Assembly: GCA_020974905.1 (NCBI GenBank)
Contig: CP087563.1
Coordinates: 6,572,001 to 6,636,000 of the forward strand
Direction of reading: 5' to 3'
Source of the DNA: Planctomycetes bacterium syqfu
GTDB taxonomy: Bacteria; Planctomycetota; Phycisphaerae; Phycisphaerales; Phycisphaeraceae
DNA length: 64,000 nt
Below, one piece after another: positions 56,006-64,000 of this stretch. Position 1 is the stretch's first letter. Each line of letters starts with the position of its first letter. Position numbers and translations under genes: made by a program. The notes beneath the pieces are model-generated. The model saw nothing but the letters and a program-made list of their open reading frames with translations. It was not told the DNA's origin and made no database searches.

Positions 56006-56584
56006 ATGAAACGATCAATGATGGTTTTGAATTTGATGGCAGTGGCTTTGCTGATGGTTGCATGCCAGGGGATTGATGCTGCAGGCAATGGCGAGAACAC
56101 CCCCGGTCAAACGGAGAACCTGATCGTGAATCATGGCTATGCGTTGATCTATGACACGATCAACCAGGAATCACAGGTGGATAAAATCTTGATCCTCAAG
56201 GGGCCATCTGAAGATGTGTCCAACGTCCTCAAAGCCATCGCCAAGTTATCCCGTGATGCCAAAACCAAGATTGATGGTTTCGCCAAAGCCGACGCCGCGT
56301 TGCGTTTGAATCAGGATGGTATCCCCAAGGCTGAATCACTGACACGGAAAGCCATCAGCAGTGACACGACCAAGCGCATTCTCTTTTCTTCTGACAAGGC
56401 GTTTGAGTTCAACATTCTCCTGGCTCAACATCAGGCGTTGGACTACATCTCGCATTTGGCTCACATGCTTTCAGAGCAGGACACCGATGAGACGCGCAAG
56501 CAATACATGTCTGAACTTGCAGCAGACACCAAGGCATTGCATGAGCGCGTACTCAAACAGATGCGCGATGCGTATGTGGATTGA
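56006..56584 (+). CDS. Lipoprotein of unknown function
   Basis: 192 residues from ATG 56006, with GAAGGAG 5 nt upstream. The lipobox is LLMVAC (Cys20). The mature part is helical and polar, with repeated Ala/Lys/Asp-rich helices (NVLKAIAKLSRDAKTKIDGF, TRKAISSDTTKRILFSSD). No family recognised. It stands between a divergent GNAT gene and a convergent esterase gene. Confidence 0.7.
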   Translation: MKRSMMVLNLMAVALLMVACQGIDAAGNGENTPGQTENLIVNHGYALIYDTINQESQVDKILILKGPSEDVSNVLKAIAKLSRDAKTKIDGFAKADAALRLNQDGIPKAESLTRKAISSDTTKRILFSSDKAFEFNILLAQHQALDYISHLAHMLSEQDTDETRKQYMSELAADTKALHERVLKQMRDAYVD

Positions 56585-56648
56585 CACCAGTTTACTGCTG
56601 TGAATTCAAGGCAAGCCGTGTCACGGGAGTGATACGGCTTGGGTGGGA

Positions 56649-57566
56649 TCAGGGATTAAGTGAGTAAAGCTTGTTGATCCAATCACGACAGGGTTTGGCC
56701 CATTGTTCATTAAATCCAAACCCGTGCCCCTTGCCTGAGAGTAATATCAACTGGGTATCGACACCTTTGGCTTTAAGAGCATCACGGTAAAGCTCGCTGT
56801 TTTTGACGATCACGCCGGTGTCTTTATCACCATGAATCAAGAACGCGGGGGGCGTGCTGGGGGTGACCTGTTTTTCAGGTGACAGGAGCATGCGCATTTT
56901 TATGTCCTTGTGATTGCCGACCAGATTGGTGATCGCGCCGCGATAAGCAAAGTCTTCAATGAGTGTGATCACCGGGTAACACAGCACCGAGAAGTCCGGC
57001 TTGGCAGCAAGCTTGTCGATGTCATCAATCGGTGTGTGCAAGTCTTTGTTTCCAAGCGTACTCAAGGTTGCTGCTAAGTGACCACCTGCGGAAAAGCCCA
57101 TCACACCCACACGATTCGGATCGATGTTGTACTGCTTGGCCAACTGTCGAATCTGTCGCATACCACGTTGGGTATCAAGCAAGGGGACCGGATGTTTGTA
57201 GGGCTTGCAGCGGTATTTGAGGACGAAGGCTGCAATGCCTTGCTCGCTGAACCACTGGCCCACTTTGTGTCCTTCATGATTCATACACACCGTACTATAC
57301 CCACCACCAGGCAGAATCAGAATCGCCGGTGTTTTGCCTTTAGTGTTCTTCGCTGGGTAGATCGTCAGCGTTGGTGTGTGGATATTGATCAATCCCCAAC
57401 GCTGCCATGATTCAGGCTGTTGCTCTGATGCCGGTTTTTGCAATGGTACCTGCCTCGTCGGCCAAAGTTCCATCACCTTCGCATCATCCGGGCGGACTTC
57501 CTGAGCCAGTAATGAGGTTGAGCAAGTCATGAAGATCATCCAGATGGTGAAAAGTGTTTTGAGCAT
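56649..57566 (-). CDS. Exported alpha/beta-hydrolase, BD-FAE/acetyl-xylan-esterase-like
   Basis: 305 residues with a signal peptide ending STSLLAQ. LILPGGGYSTVCMNHEG is the oxyanion-hole loop with the G-G-G-Y form of bifunctional feruloyl/acetyl-xylan esterases. MGFSAGGHLAATLS holds the catalytic Ser, IHGDKDTGV the Asp and GKGHGFG the His. It likely removes acetyl or feruloyl groups from plant or algal polysaccharide outside the cytoplasm. It begins 6 nt after the lipoprotein gene stop (57573), so they form an operon. Confidence 0.85.
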   Translation of the reverse strand: MLKTLFTIWMIFMTCSTSLLAQEVRPDDAKVMELWPTRQVPLQKPASEQQPESWQRWGLINIHTPTLTIYPAKNTKGKTPAILILPGGGYSTVCMNHEGHKVGQWFSEQGIAAFVLKYRCKPYKHPVPLLDTQRGMRQIRQLAKQYNIDPNRVGVMGFSAGGHLAATLSTLGNKDLHTPIDDIDKLAAKPDFSVLCYPVITLIEDFAYRGAITNLVGNHKDIKMRMLLSPEKQVTPSTPPAFLIHGDKDTGVIVKNSELYRDALKAKGVDTQLILLSGKGHGFGFNEQWAKPCRDWINKLYSLNP

Positions 57567-57572
57567 GGCATG

Positions 57573-58007
57573 TTATTCGTAAGTGGTCGTTGGCTGAGTA
57601 ACTGGGTGTTGTGCAACACGTGTCAAAGCCCGGTCACGTGTGGTGAATGATTTGATGGTGTCTGCAACTTTCTTGGCTGCATGGGGACGATCCTGATTTA
57701 AAAAGATTGTGACGGCTTGATCCGCAGTTTTGTCGTGTGAGACGAAACTGGAAAAACGGTTCAACGCCTTGAGTGCATATTTCAAATTGCCTTGTTCCGA
57801 AGCTTCAATGGTAATCGTCGAAAGGACTTTATCGCGCGTGACAAAACTGCTGATGCGTTTGGCCGCGCTTAACCGGGTTTCCCATTGTCGATCCTGCTCA
57901 CACGCCGGGGTGTCGCATGGAATTTGAGGTTCGTGTGTTACGCATCCTGAAAAACAAGTGGTTGCGATCAAGATCAAAATGGCTGTGCAGATTTGTGGTG
58001 GTTGCAT
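57573..58007 (-). CDS. Small repeat lipoprotein
   Basis: 144 residues. Lipobox FSGC (Cys22). Three repeated segments carry S-F-V/T-x-R/H-D-K/R: SFVTRDKVLSTI, SFVSHDKTADQAV and SFTTRDRALTRV, about 33-35 residues apart, each followed by a helix with Ala and Lys. This resembles TPR-like helical hairpins in exported planctomycete proteins. Function unknown. Co-transcribed with the downstream esterase. Confidence 0.65.
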   Translation of the reverse strand: MQPPQICTAILILIATTCFSGCVTHEPQIPCDTPACEQDRQWETRLSAAKRISSFVTRDKVLSTITIEASEQGNLKYALKALNRFSSFVSHDKTADQAVTIFLNQDRPHAAKKVADTIKSFTTRDRALTRVAQHPVTQPTTTYE

Positions 58008-58047
58008 GATGTCTCCGGAAGGTTCAAACAGTTTGATATGTGTGTGT

Positions 58048-58220
58048 GATCCCAGGCTTCGCGTTGCTCAACTTTAGGCTTGAGGGGTTTGAATCACAAG
58101 GCATACGATGGGATAGATTATATCTCAAGCCCAAAGCTGAGCGAAGCTTGGGATAATAGATGGTTTGTTGTATACGGCTGGCTATCCCAGTCTTCGCTTC
58201 GCTCAGACTTGGGCTTGGGG
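58048..58220. repeat. REP cluster left of the RAYT gene
   Basis: Three REP units in alternating orientation: 58048-58090 (inverted, decayed), 58121-58155 (CTCAAGCCCAAAGCTGAGCG, direct) and 58184-58220 (inverted). Each folds around AGCTGAGCGAAGCTTGGG-type arms. Two related units lie at 58781-58887. Confidence 0.85.
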
Positions 58221-58247
58221 TGTGGATGGGGGATTGTCTTTGAAGGA

Positions 58248-58754
58248 TCATGTCCAATCGCCTGTTGATGCGTGTTCGAGAATGTAATGAAAAACTTTCT
58301 GCTGATGTTGGCGGTCCTGTATCAGAATCGGTTTGCCACCACGGGCCCAGATGCTGCCAGCAAGCTCGTTGCGAACAGCGTGTGATGCTGCCTGTTTGAG
58401 TTTGGCTGCAAAGTTTTGAGCATGCTCATATTGATTGAGGTATTGGACCAGCAGATGGGCGTGACTCGATCCGACGCTGATGGCAAGGACCTGCGTGTCG
58501 GTTTGGATGCATTTGGAATGTAACCGTTGGCCGAGGGTTGGAAGCAGATGATCGGGAATGATGATCGCGTTTTTGAGTTGAGATTCTTGATGATCGTATA
58601 AGCGTTGGTGTTCGCCGTCAGGGGGTAAATTTTTGTAATCACCATTGCTGTGGATGCGATGATTTCGTGATCGAAAGCCACGTGGATCGCCGTGTAACCA
58701 GGAGCCTTTGGTGTGAAGGATCAGATGCCACCATGCGTGACCCGGATTGGGCAT
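58248..58754 (-). CDS. REP-associated tyrosine transposase (RAYT, Y1/IS200-like)
   Basis: 168 residues from ATG 58754, with GGAG 7 nt upstream; the open frame extends 30 residues further but that stretch overlaps a REP unit. HTKGSWLHGDPRGFRSR is the RAYT signature, VGSSHAHLLVQY holds the HUH metal motif (His-Ala-His) and VFHYILEH the likely catalytic Tyr. RAYTs are domesticated single-strand transposases that cut REP hairpins. REPs on both sides in inverted pairs fit this role exactly. Confidence 0.9.
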   Translation of the reverse strand: MPNPGHAWWHLILHTKGSWLHGDPRGFRSRNHRIHSNGDYKNLPPDGEHQRLYDHQESQLKNAIIIPDHLLPTLGQRLHSKCIQTDTQVLAISVGSSHAHLLVQYLNQYEHAQNFAAKLKQAASHAVRNELAGSIWARGGKPILIQDRQHQQKVFHYILEHASTGDWT

Positions 58755-58780
58755 GGGTGTTTCTCCGGTTGATTGAACGT

Positions 58781-58887
58781 CGGCGCTTCGCTTCTCAGCC
58801 ATGGGCTTGAGGGGTTTGGGAGCGACAATTACGTTATGGATCATTATATCTCAAGCCCAAAGCTGAGCGAAGCGAAGCTTGGGATAT
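58781..58887. repeat. REP pair right of the RAYT gene
   Basis: An inverted unit at 58781-58819 and a direct unit at 58847-58886 (CTCAAGCCCAAAGCTGAGCG then AAGCGAAGCTTGGG). The direct unit matches the one at 58121 apart from an extra GCGAA. Confidence 0.85.
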
Positions 58888-58922
58888 CAACTGTAACCAT
58901 GCGGGGGATTCCCCTTAAAACA

Positions 58923-58968
58923 ACAAGCCCGAAGATCGGTGTGACCTTCGGGCTTGTGTTGTTTTTAT
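58923..58968 (-). terminator. Terminator after pckG
   Basis: Stem ACAAGCCCGAAG / CTTCGGGCTTGT (12 bp), 11-nt loop, T-rich on both strands. Confidence 0.85.
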
Positions 58969-59020
58969 TTAATTGTCAGAAGTGACTGGTCAATGCCAGT
59001 GATCCTTCCGGGGGCCGGGT

Positions 59021-60829
59021 TTACTTGGCGGCTTCAAGACGGGCCTTGAGAGCTTCGAGTTGTGCCTTGAGTTCTGCGGGAAGCTTGGCACCGAACTTGG
59101 CGTAGTGTTCTTCCATCTGGGGAACAACGGTCAGCCATTCGCTGGCATCAACCTTGAGCAGTTCAGCCATGTCTTCAGCGGGGACGTCCAGGCCGGTGAG
59201 GTCGATGCTGTCGGCGGTGGGAAGCTTGCCGATCGGGGAATCGACGACTTCGCCCTTGCCATCAACACGTTCGCAAACCCACTTGAGGATGCGGCTGTTT
59301 TCACCGAAGCCGGGCCACAGCCACTTGCCTTCGGGGCTCTTGCGGAACCAGTTCACGTAGAAGACCTTGGGCATCTTGGCACCAGCGGTCTTACCCATGT
59401 TCAGCCAGTGGCCGAAGTAGTCAGCCATGTTGTAGCCGCAGAAGGGCAGCATGGCCATCGGGTCAAAGCGGAGCTTGCCAACGGTACCGGCGGCGGCGGC
59501 GGTCATTTCCGAAGCCATGACGGAGCCGAGGAAGGTGCCGTGTTCCCAGTCAAAGGATTCCATGGCAACGGGCTGAGTCGAAGCGCGACGACCGCCGAAG
59601 AGGATGGCGTCGATGGGCACACCTGCGGGATCTTCCCAGTTGGGAGCGATCACGGGGCATTGTTCGGCCTTGGCGGTGAAGCGTGCATTGGGGTGAGCAG
59701 CCTTCTTGCCGGAGTCCGGGGTCCAGTCGTTGCCGTTCCAGTCGATGAGATGAGCGGGGACATCACCGTCGATGTCTTCCCACCACACATCGCCGTCGTC
59801 GGTCAATGCGACGTTGGTGAAGATGGCGTTTTCCTTGAGGGATTCCATGGCGTTGGGGTTGGTGGCATAGTTGGTGCCGGGAGCCACGCCGAAGAAACCA
59901 GCTTCGGGGTTGATGGCATAAAGCTTACCGTCTTCGCCGAACTTCATCCATGCAATATCGTCACCGACGCATTCGACTTTCCAGCCGTCGAGGGTGGGGT
60001 TCATCATGGCCAGGTTGGTCTTACCACAGGCCGAGGGGAATGCCGCGGCGATGTACTTGACGTCGCCTTGGGGGCTGGTGAGTTTGAGGATGAGCATATG
60101 TTCAGCCATCCAGCCTTGTTCCTTGGCCATGATGGATGCGATACGCAGAGCGAAGCACTTCTTACCCAGGAGGGCGTTACCGCCGTAACCTGAACCGAAG
60201 GACCAGATTTCCTTGGTTTCGGGGAAGTGAGTGATGTACTTATTGTCAGCATTGCAGGGCCATGCGACGTCAGCTTGGCCTTCTTCCAAGGGCATCCCCA
60301 CGGAGTGAACGCAGGGGACGAACTCGCCATCGTCACCAAGCACGTCAAGCACTTTGGTGCCGACGCGGGTCATGGTGTGCATGTTGGCAAGCACGTAGGG
60401 GCTGTCGGTCAGTTCCACGCCGATGTGAGCGATGGGGCTACCAACCGGACCCATGGAGAAGGGGATGACGTACATGGTACGACCCTTCATGCAACCCTTG
60501 AACAGGGGCATGAGGATTTCCTTCATTTCCTTGGGGTCTTTCCAGTTGTTGGTTGGACCAGCATCTTCTTCCTTTTCAGGGCAGATGAAGGTACGGTCTT
60601 CAACACGAGCCACGTCTGCCGGATCGGACAGGACGAGGATCGAGTTGGGCTTTTTGTCCTTGGCGAGCCATTTGGCAGAGCCGGAGTCAACCATCAGGTT
60701 GAGCATGTTCTGGTACTCGTCTTGAGAACCATCAGCCCAGTAGATGTTGTCCGGCGTCGTGAGCTTGGCGACTTCGTCAACCCAAGCCAGGAGCTTAGCG
60801 TGTTCGGTAGGGGCGGTCGTTGCGGTCAT
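59021..60829 (-). CDS. pckG: Phosphoenolpyruvate carboxykinase (GTP)
   Basis: 602 residues, the length of GTP-type [18 protein letters not shown] is the kinase loop with the reactive Cys; [28 protein letters not shown] and [25 protein letters not shown] are all family landmarks. It interconverts oxaloacetate and phosphoenolpyruvate with GTP, feeding gluconeogenesis or replenishing oxaloacetate. AGGA lies 5-6 nt before the ATG. A promoter and a hairpin lie upstream, and a terminator lies downstream, so it is a single-gene unit. Confidence 0.97.
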   Translation of the reverse strand: MTATTAPTEHAKLLAWVDEVAKLTTPDNIYWADGSQDEYQNMLNLMVDSGSAKWLAKDKKPNSILVLSDPADVARVEDRTFICPEKEEDAGPTNNWKDPKEMKEILMPLFKGCMKGRTMYVIPFSMGPVGSPIAHIGVELTDSPYVLANMHTMTRVGTKVLDVLGDDGEFVPCVHSVGMPLEEGQADVAWPCNADNKYITHFPETKEIWSFGSGYGGNALLGKKCFALRIASIMAKEQGWMAEHMLILKLTSPQGDVKYIAAAFPSACGKTNLAMMNPTLDGWKVECVGDDIAWMKFGEDGKLYAINPEAGFFGVAPGTNYATNPNAMESLKENAIFTNVALTDDGDVWWEDIDGDVPAHLIDWNGNDWTPDSGKKAAHPNARFTAKAEQCPVIAPNWEDPAGVPIDAILFGGRRASTQPVAMESFDWEHGTFLGSVMASEMTAAAAGTVGKLRFDPMAMLPFCGYNMADYFGHWLNMGKTAGAKMPKVFYVNWFRKSPEGKWLWPGFGENSRILKWVCERVDGKGEVVDSPIGKLPTADSIDLTGLDVPAEDMAELLKVDASEWLTVVPQMEEHYAKFGAKLPAELKAQLEALKARLEAAK

Positions 60830-60887
60830 TTGTGATTCCTATCTAGTGGTACACAAAGGCGGTTAGAAGGAAATTCAGGCAAAAGTG

Positions 60888-60943
60888 GCCTGAGTCTTTT
60901 TTTACTCAGGCGGACATGATAGTGTTTTTACGAAATTAAGCAA
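60888..60943 (-). promoter_or_regulatory. Putative pckG promoter with leader hairpin
   Basis: Minus strand TTGCTT (60943-60938), 16-nt spacer, TATCAT (60921-60916). The predicted start lies in a perfect 8-bp hairpin GCCTGAGT/ACTCAGGC (60888-60911) with an A-rich loop. Confidence 0.45.
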
Positions 60944-60964
60944 GTATAGGACAAAAATATCCTA

Positions 60965-62041
60965 TTACTTTTCTGCTAACAGGTGTTCCAAAGCGCCCCC
61001 AATAGCGGGTCCACCGACGGATTTGACGGTTCCATTTCGATCTATAAGTACTAATCTTGGTAAAGAGTTAACGTTGAAGTGGGTTGCCATGTCAAATTGT
61101 CCTGACTCCTGCTTATAGCAGTCCCATGGGATCACAGGAGTTTGTAGTCCTGATTCATCAGAATGGCTCATGTTCACTAGTAGTACACTAATACCCGACC
61201 GTCGGATCAGCTGCCAGAGGGGGTCTTGCTGGGTAGACTTATCGGACGTTGCGTCAGGAAGTCTGACACCGGGCCAGAAGTAGATGACGATAGGCTTGCC
61301 CAGTTTCTGGCGACTGTCCCAAACTTTGCCATCTCGGGTGATGAGTCGTGCATTAAACTTTTGACCGATGAGATGACAGTAACCGTACTGCTGTTTGAGA
61401 TACTGGGCCAATGTCTGGTTTTCCGGATCCTGTTTGCGGGTTTGTTCACTGAGTTTGCAGACCTGAGCACTAAGTCCACGCTGGTCATACAATTGCAATA
61501 ACGCCAACCGCACCTGCTGGATCAAGTGCAGCGAACCGGGGTCCGTCGTCGCATCACCGTTGGCATGTGTTGCCAGGAACTGCTCCATCTTCGTGATGCA
61601 GGCCCGTTGACTGCTCTCAAGATCACGGGACAGCCGTGTGAGGTCCGCCAACTCGCATAGCAGATGCCAATACTCACCGAGCAGTTTCATCTGCGGGTTG
61701 TCAGAATGTCGCAGTTGCCACGCCTCGGAGCGCAGCGCCTGTTGCCACTTGGCCAATTGCTTGGGTTGACTGTTGATCGTCGCATCCACCGCCAGCGTAT
61801 GCAGGATGTCCAACCGCTGTTGAATCATCTGCAACTGCTGCTTGGGATCCGTGATCTGTTGGCTTTGCATCAGGATCTGTTGTTGCAGTTCAATGAGCTG
61901 CTCACGGGCCAGGTTCTGTGATACACCATTACTGTTAAGCAATTGGTTCTGCATCGCATCGGTCTGTGCATTGACCAGTCCGGGATGGACTTCAAGTAGA
62001 CACATAAACAACAGAATGCAATTGAACCATGATTTGATCAT
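60965..62041 (-). CDS. Exported thioredoxin-fold protein lacking CxxC
   Basis: 358 residues. Signal peptide, then a Gln-rich helical region of about 190 residues (LIELQQQILMQSQQITDPKQ), then a TlpA/redoxin-like domain: FNARLITRDGKVWDSRQKLGKPIVIYFWP, SVLLVNMSHSDESGL, HFNVNSLPRLVLIDRNGTVKSVGG. The active-site CxxC expected after FW is absent (FWPGVRLPDA), although the cis-Pro (SLPRL) is kept. It is thus unlikely to be a dithiol oxidoreductase. It ends a three-gene leftward cluster. Confidence 0.75.
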   Translation of the reverse strand: MIKSWFNCILLFMCLLEVHPGLVNAQTDAMQNQLLNSNGVSQNLAREQLIELQQQILMQSQQITDPKQQLQMIQQRLDILHTLAVDATINSQPKQLAKWQQALRSEAWQLRHSDNPQMKLLGEYWHLLCELADLTRLSRDLESSQRACITKMEQFLATHANGDATTDPGSLHLIQQVRLALLQLYDQRGLSAQVCKLSEQTRKQDPENQTLAQYLKQQYGYCHLIGQKFNARLITRDGKVWDSRQKLGKPIVIYFWPGVRLPDATSDKSTQQDPLWQLIRRSGISVLLVNMSHSDESGLQTPVIPWDCYKQESGQFDMATHFNVNSLPRLVLIDRNGTVKSVGGPAIGGALEHLLAEK

Positions 62042-62054
62042 TTTCTGTTCCTGA

Positions 62055-62606
62055 TTATTGCTGACTCTGCGAGGACGCCGGATTTACATCCGTTGTTGGC
62101 AAATCATTCATCGTGATGGTCTGCAAGTTAATGGAGAGTGCCATTACCTTCTGAACGTATTGGCCTGCGGTGTAATCTGAGCCGTCTTGCCATTTTTCGA
62201 GAATCGTCTGAGCGATTATGGCTTGGGCTTGTGGTGTTATTGTCACCAATTCACTGAGATCCGCAATTGAATTGACTTGATGGATCGCGCTGTGATAAAT
62301 GTAGTGGGGGGAGTATCTGGCACCGGGCGAAAACGTGTTGACGCGTTGCCATGAGGGTTTGGCGTCTGTTTTGTTGATCTTTTGAGAAAGCCACGTGTCT
62401 TTGACGGTTTCTGAGATTGGAAAGTACAGCAGGTATTGGATTTCTCTGGTTTTTCCAGTATTAATGTCAATCTCAATATGCTGACAGTTCAATTCGGACC
62501 ATTGAAAGACCCCACTGGTCATCCATAGAATGACAATCGTCAACCCGACGAAAGTCAAACCGATTTTCATTCTTTTACTTTTAGGCCAATATTGCCGCCA
62601 ACTCAT
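62055..62606 (-). CDS. Single-pass membrane-anchored protein of unknown function
   Basis: 183 residues from ATG 62606 (frame open to a TTG at 62615), with GGGGGAG 9 nt upstream. One N-terminal helix (IGLTFVGLTIVILWMTSGVF), then an extracytoplasmic domain with no known motif. It sits 13 nt before the thioredoxin-fold gene and 29 nt after the 62645-63478 gene, so the three are probably co-transcribed. Confidence 0.65.
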   Translation of the reverse strand: MSWRQYWPKSKRMKIGLTFVGLTIVILWMTSGVFQWSELNCQHIEIDINTGKTREIQYLLYFPISETVKDTWLSQKINKTDAKPSWQRVNTFSPGARYSPHYIYHSAIHQVNSIADLSELVTITPQAQAIIAQTILEKWQDGSDYTAGQYVQKVMALSINLQTITMNDLPTTDVNPASSQSQQ

Positions 62607-62644
62607 TTTACGCAACTCCCCCTATGTTGGTCAGCTTGAATGAT

Positions 62645-63478
62645 TCATTCCTCAAACTCATTCAAACACCGCGCGGCATCGGCAAGCAAAATGCGACCCA
62701 CACCCACCAGGCCGTATGCCTTGCAATCGTGAATCTGTTGCACGCCGAACATGCGTGTTTTCTCCGACCATAAAAAGCCGAACAGTCCCCACGGCTCCGA
62801 CGTGCAGTGGTCCGGCTGGGTGTTGTAAAGGTGATGCATCGCCACTTCTTCAACACGATCCGCCCACTTGTCATTGCGGTCATACAACGCGGCATTGGCT
62901 AGCGCGTGCAACCCAATCAACTCACGATACGTCCACGCATCAAGTGTGTCCTCGATGTCCTGAACCGTCAATGACTGTTCGGGAACTTCACGTTCAACGA
63001 CGGTATTGATCACCGTCTTGGCCAGCGCGATATCGTCGTCTGCATGACGCAGTGAGCCAATCAAGAGCAGTAGCCACGCCTGCCAAAGCACGGTATCCGT
63101 TTGCAGATAACTTGGCGGTGTGTCCTTGAACTGCTCAATGGCACGCAGCGGTTTAGCCAACGTTTCAAAGTCCGACGCAGCCGTCTCCCAGATACTGTCA
63201 GGCAACACCAGGTAGCGGCTGGCAAAGGCAGCTAAATGCACATGCATCGCCAGCAAAGGGTACACCGGGCGTTTATCCAACCCCTCGATTTTGTGTCCCG
63301 CTGCAAGCTTGCTGATCCCGTCGATGAGTGTTTGATGCGTTGCAGGATCATCTTCTATCATCAACTTGGCGACCGACATCAAGTCATCCAGATATGCCGT
63401 CTGCTTGGCTGAAAGGGGGGCCTGTTGGATCAGATCCATCACGATCTTACGATATTGGTTAAAATCATTATCTGTCAT
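62645..63478 (-). CDS. Helical cytoplasmic protein of unknown function
   Basis: 277 residues, almost entirely alpha-helical, no signal peptide or membrane segment. HVHLAAFASRYLVLPDSIWE and EPWGLFGFLWSEKTRMF are the most distinctive parts. I recognise no family. It heads the three-gene leftward cluster and is divergent from the Rieske gene (30 nt between starts). Confidence 0.65.
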   Translation of the reverse strand: MTDNDFNQYRKIVMDLIQQAPLSAKQTAYLDDLMSVAKLMIEDDPATHQTLIDGISKLAAGHKIEGLDKRPVYPLLAMHVHLAAFASRYLVLPDSIWETAASDFETLAKPLRAIEQFKDTPPSYLQTDTVLWQAWLLLLIGSLRHADDDIALAKTVINTVVEREVPEQSLTVQDIEDTLDAWTYRELIGLHALANAALYDRNDKWADRVEEVAMHHLYNTQPDHCTSEPWGLFGFLWSEKTRMFGVQQIHDCKAYGLVGVGRILLADAARCLNEFEE

Positions 63479-63508
63479 GGTCCCAATATCCTATGAAAGA
63501 CAATCGTC

Positions 63509-63826
63509 ATGGCCAACTGGCAAGCCACTGTCAACGAAAATGAACTCCAGGATTCCAACCCCACACCCGTCACCATTGAAGGGCAATCCATCGTGCTCTG
63601 CAAGGTCAATGGCGAGGTTTCCGCCTTTGCCAACACCTGCCCGCACGCCGGTCTGCCTCTGGATGGTGGCCACGTTGATGATGATGGTGTGATCACCTGC
63701 CCGTTCCACGGCTACACCTACAATGTCTGCACAGGCAAGAACACCACTTTCGAAACCGACCCCCAACTTCAAACCTTCCCCGTCCGCATCACCGAAGGCA
63801 AAGTCGAAGTTCAAATCGAAGAATAA
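63509..63826 (+). CDS. Rieske [2Fe-2S] ferredoxin
   Basis: 105 residues. TCPHAGLPLDGG (Cys-x-His) and ITCPFHGYTYN (Cys-x-x-His) bind the cluster; the small size matches NirD/biphenyl-dioxygenase-type ferredoxins. NTTFETDPQLQTFPVRI is the usual ending. It passes single electrons to a partner oxygenase or reductase, which is not in view. Starts at ATG 63509; no strong ribosome-binding site. Confidence 0.92.
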   Translation: MANWQATVNENELQDSNPTPVTIEGQSIVLCKVNGEVSAFANTCPHAGLPLDGGHVDDDGVITCPFHGYTYNVCTGKNTTFETDPQLQTFPVRITEGKVEVQIEE

Positions 63827-63838
63827 CACCCTCACAAT

Positions 63839-63973
63839 AACACAACCCGCCAGCCCCCGGAAGTTAACCACCGATTTAATCTGGTCAATGAACATGAGAA
63901 CAACACAAGCCGCCAACCCCCGGAAGTTAACCGCCGACTTGATCTGGCAATGAACGTAAAACACAAGCCGCCA
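63839..63973. repeat. Tandem ~60-bp direct repeat
   Basis: Two full units (63839 and 63902) and a partial third (63959). The conserved core is CCCCCGGAAGTTAACC then CCGAnTTnATCTGG then CAATGAAC. Units are 63 and 58 bp apart. Confidence 0.8.
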
Positions 63974-64000
63974 GATGAACGACCAACGGGAGTGATTCTG

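Noticed and set aside
58755-58844. N-terminal extension of the RAYT protein
   Set aside because: It is read through a REP unit and a better start with GGAG lies at 58754.
59060-60193. 377-codon plus-strand frame opposite pckG
   Set aside because: Shadow frame created by codon bias of pckG; no ribosome-binding site and no recognisable motifs.
63839-63973. Integron attC array
   Set aside because: Only the GTTAAC core is suggestive; no paired inverse core sites, cassettes or integrase are visible.

Overview
This 64 kb window looks like a chromosomal segment of a planctomycete, most likely a member of the Phycisphaerae. The evidence is the mix of proteins rather than any marker gene: an H-type pseudopilin with an FTLIELLVVISIISLLIAIL-type N-terminus, short membrane proteins ending in CxxCGYDLxG...CPECG zinc ribbons, many exported glycoside hydrolases, a RAYT transposase with a GDPRGF motif, housekeeping genes scattered as singletons (atpG, nuoD, aspS), and intergenic DNA rich in palindromic repeats. 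Base composition is moderate (roughly half G+C by eye) except for one AT-rich island. No phage, plasmid backbone, CRISPR array or rRNA is seen. One tRNA (Arg-UCU) is present.

Layout. 0-5 kb: HEAT-repeat lipoprotein, GH16 glycanase, UbiA-type prenyltransferase, solitary atpG. 5-10.5 kb: LCM-type methyltransferase, tRNA-Arg, four membrane proteins (two with zinc ribbons) and an RdgB/HAM1 pyrophosphatase. 10.6-13.8 kb: solitary nuoD, then a small accessory island with a Phd/VapC toxin-antitoxin pair and an AT-rich FRG-domain gene closed by a terminator. 13.9-20.5 kb: GH39-like hydrolase, NAD-dependent epimerase, two membrane proteins, GH27 alpha-galactosidase, pseudopilin. 20.9-28 kb: ettA divergent from a transketolase, then a GH2 beta-galactosidase. 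28.3-36.2 kb: exported ClpP-like protease with a coiled coil, exported EEP-family phosphatase/nuclease, asnB, aspS, RmlD-like reductase, small zinc protein. 36.5-47 kb: ThiD2-ThiE fusion, then a probable seven-gene envelope operon read leftwards (scpB, lipoprotein, DUF58, TgpA-like transglutaminase, GT39, GT2, LAB_N), preceded by a methyltransferase. 47-54.5 kb: GH10-like protein lacking both catalytic glutamates, radA, moaB, TolC-like protein and HlyD adaptor. 54.5-64 kb: small exported proteins, esterase, RAYT with REPs, pckG, a three-gene exported/unknown cluster, and a Rieske ferredoxin.

How the parts fit. The GH16, GH39, GH27, GH2 and GH10-like proteins plus a BD-FAE-like esterase fit a heterotroph that takes apart algal or plant polysaccharides; transketolase and GTP-dependent PEPCK serve central carbon metabolism. 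GT39/GT2/LAB_N are the classical set for lipid-linked sugar transfer in the envelope. AspRS carries the residues typical of the non-discriminating form.

The most unusual observations are (1) consensus-like promoters whose -10 box ends only 6-10 nt before the start codon of atpG, nuoD and ettA, suggesting leaderless mRNAs; (2) a secreted ClpP-fold serine protease with an intact Ser/His/Asp triad behind a 200-residue coiled coil; (3) a GH10 pseudoenzyme; (4) several families of nested or dimeric palindromic elements between genes, including a three-copy ~90-bp element and a perfect 31-bp inverted repeat set inside a second inverted repeat; (5) a clear promoter/operator for the toxin-antitoxin pair. 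I did not find a multi-gene system that I could confidently call undescribed.
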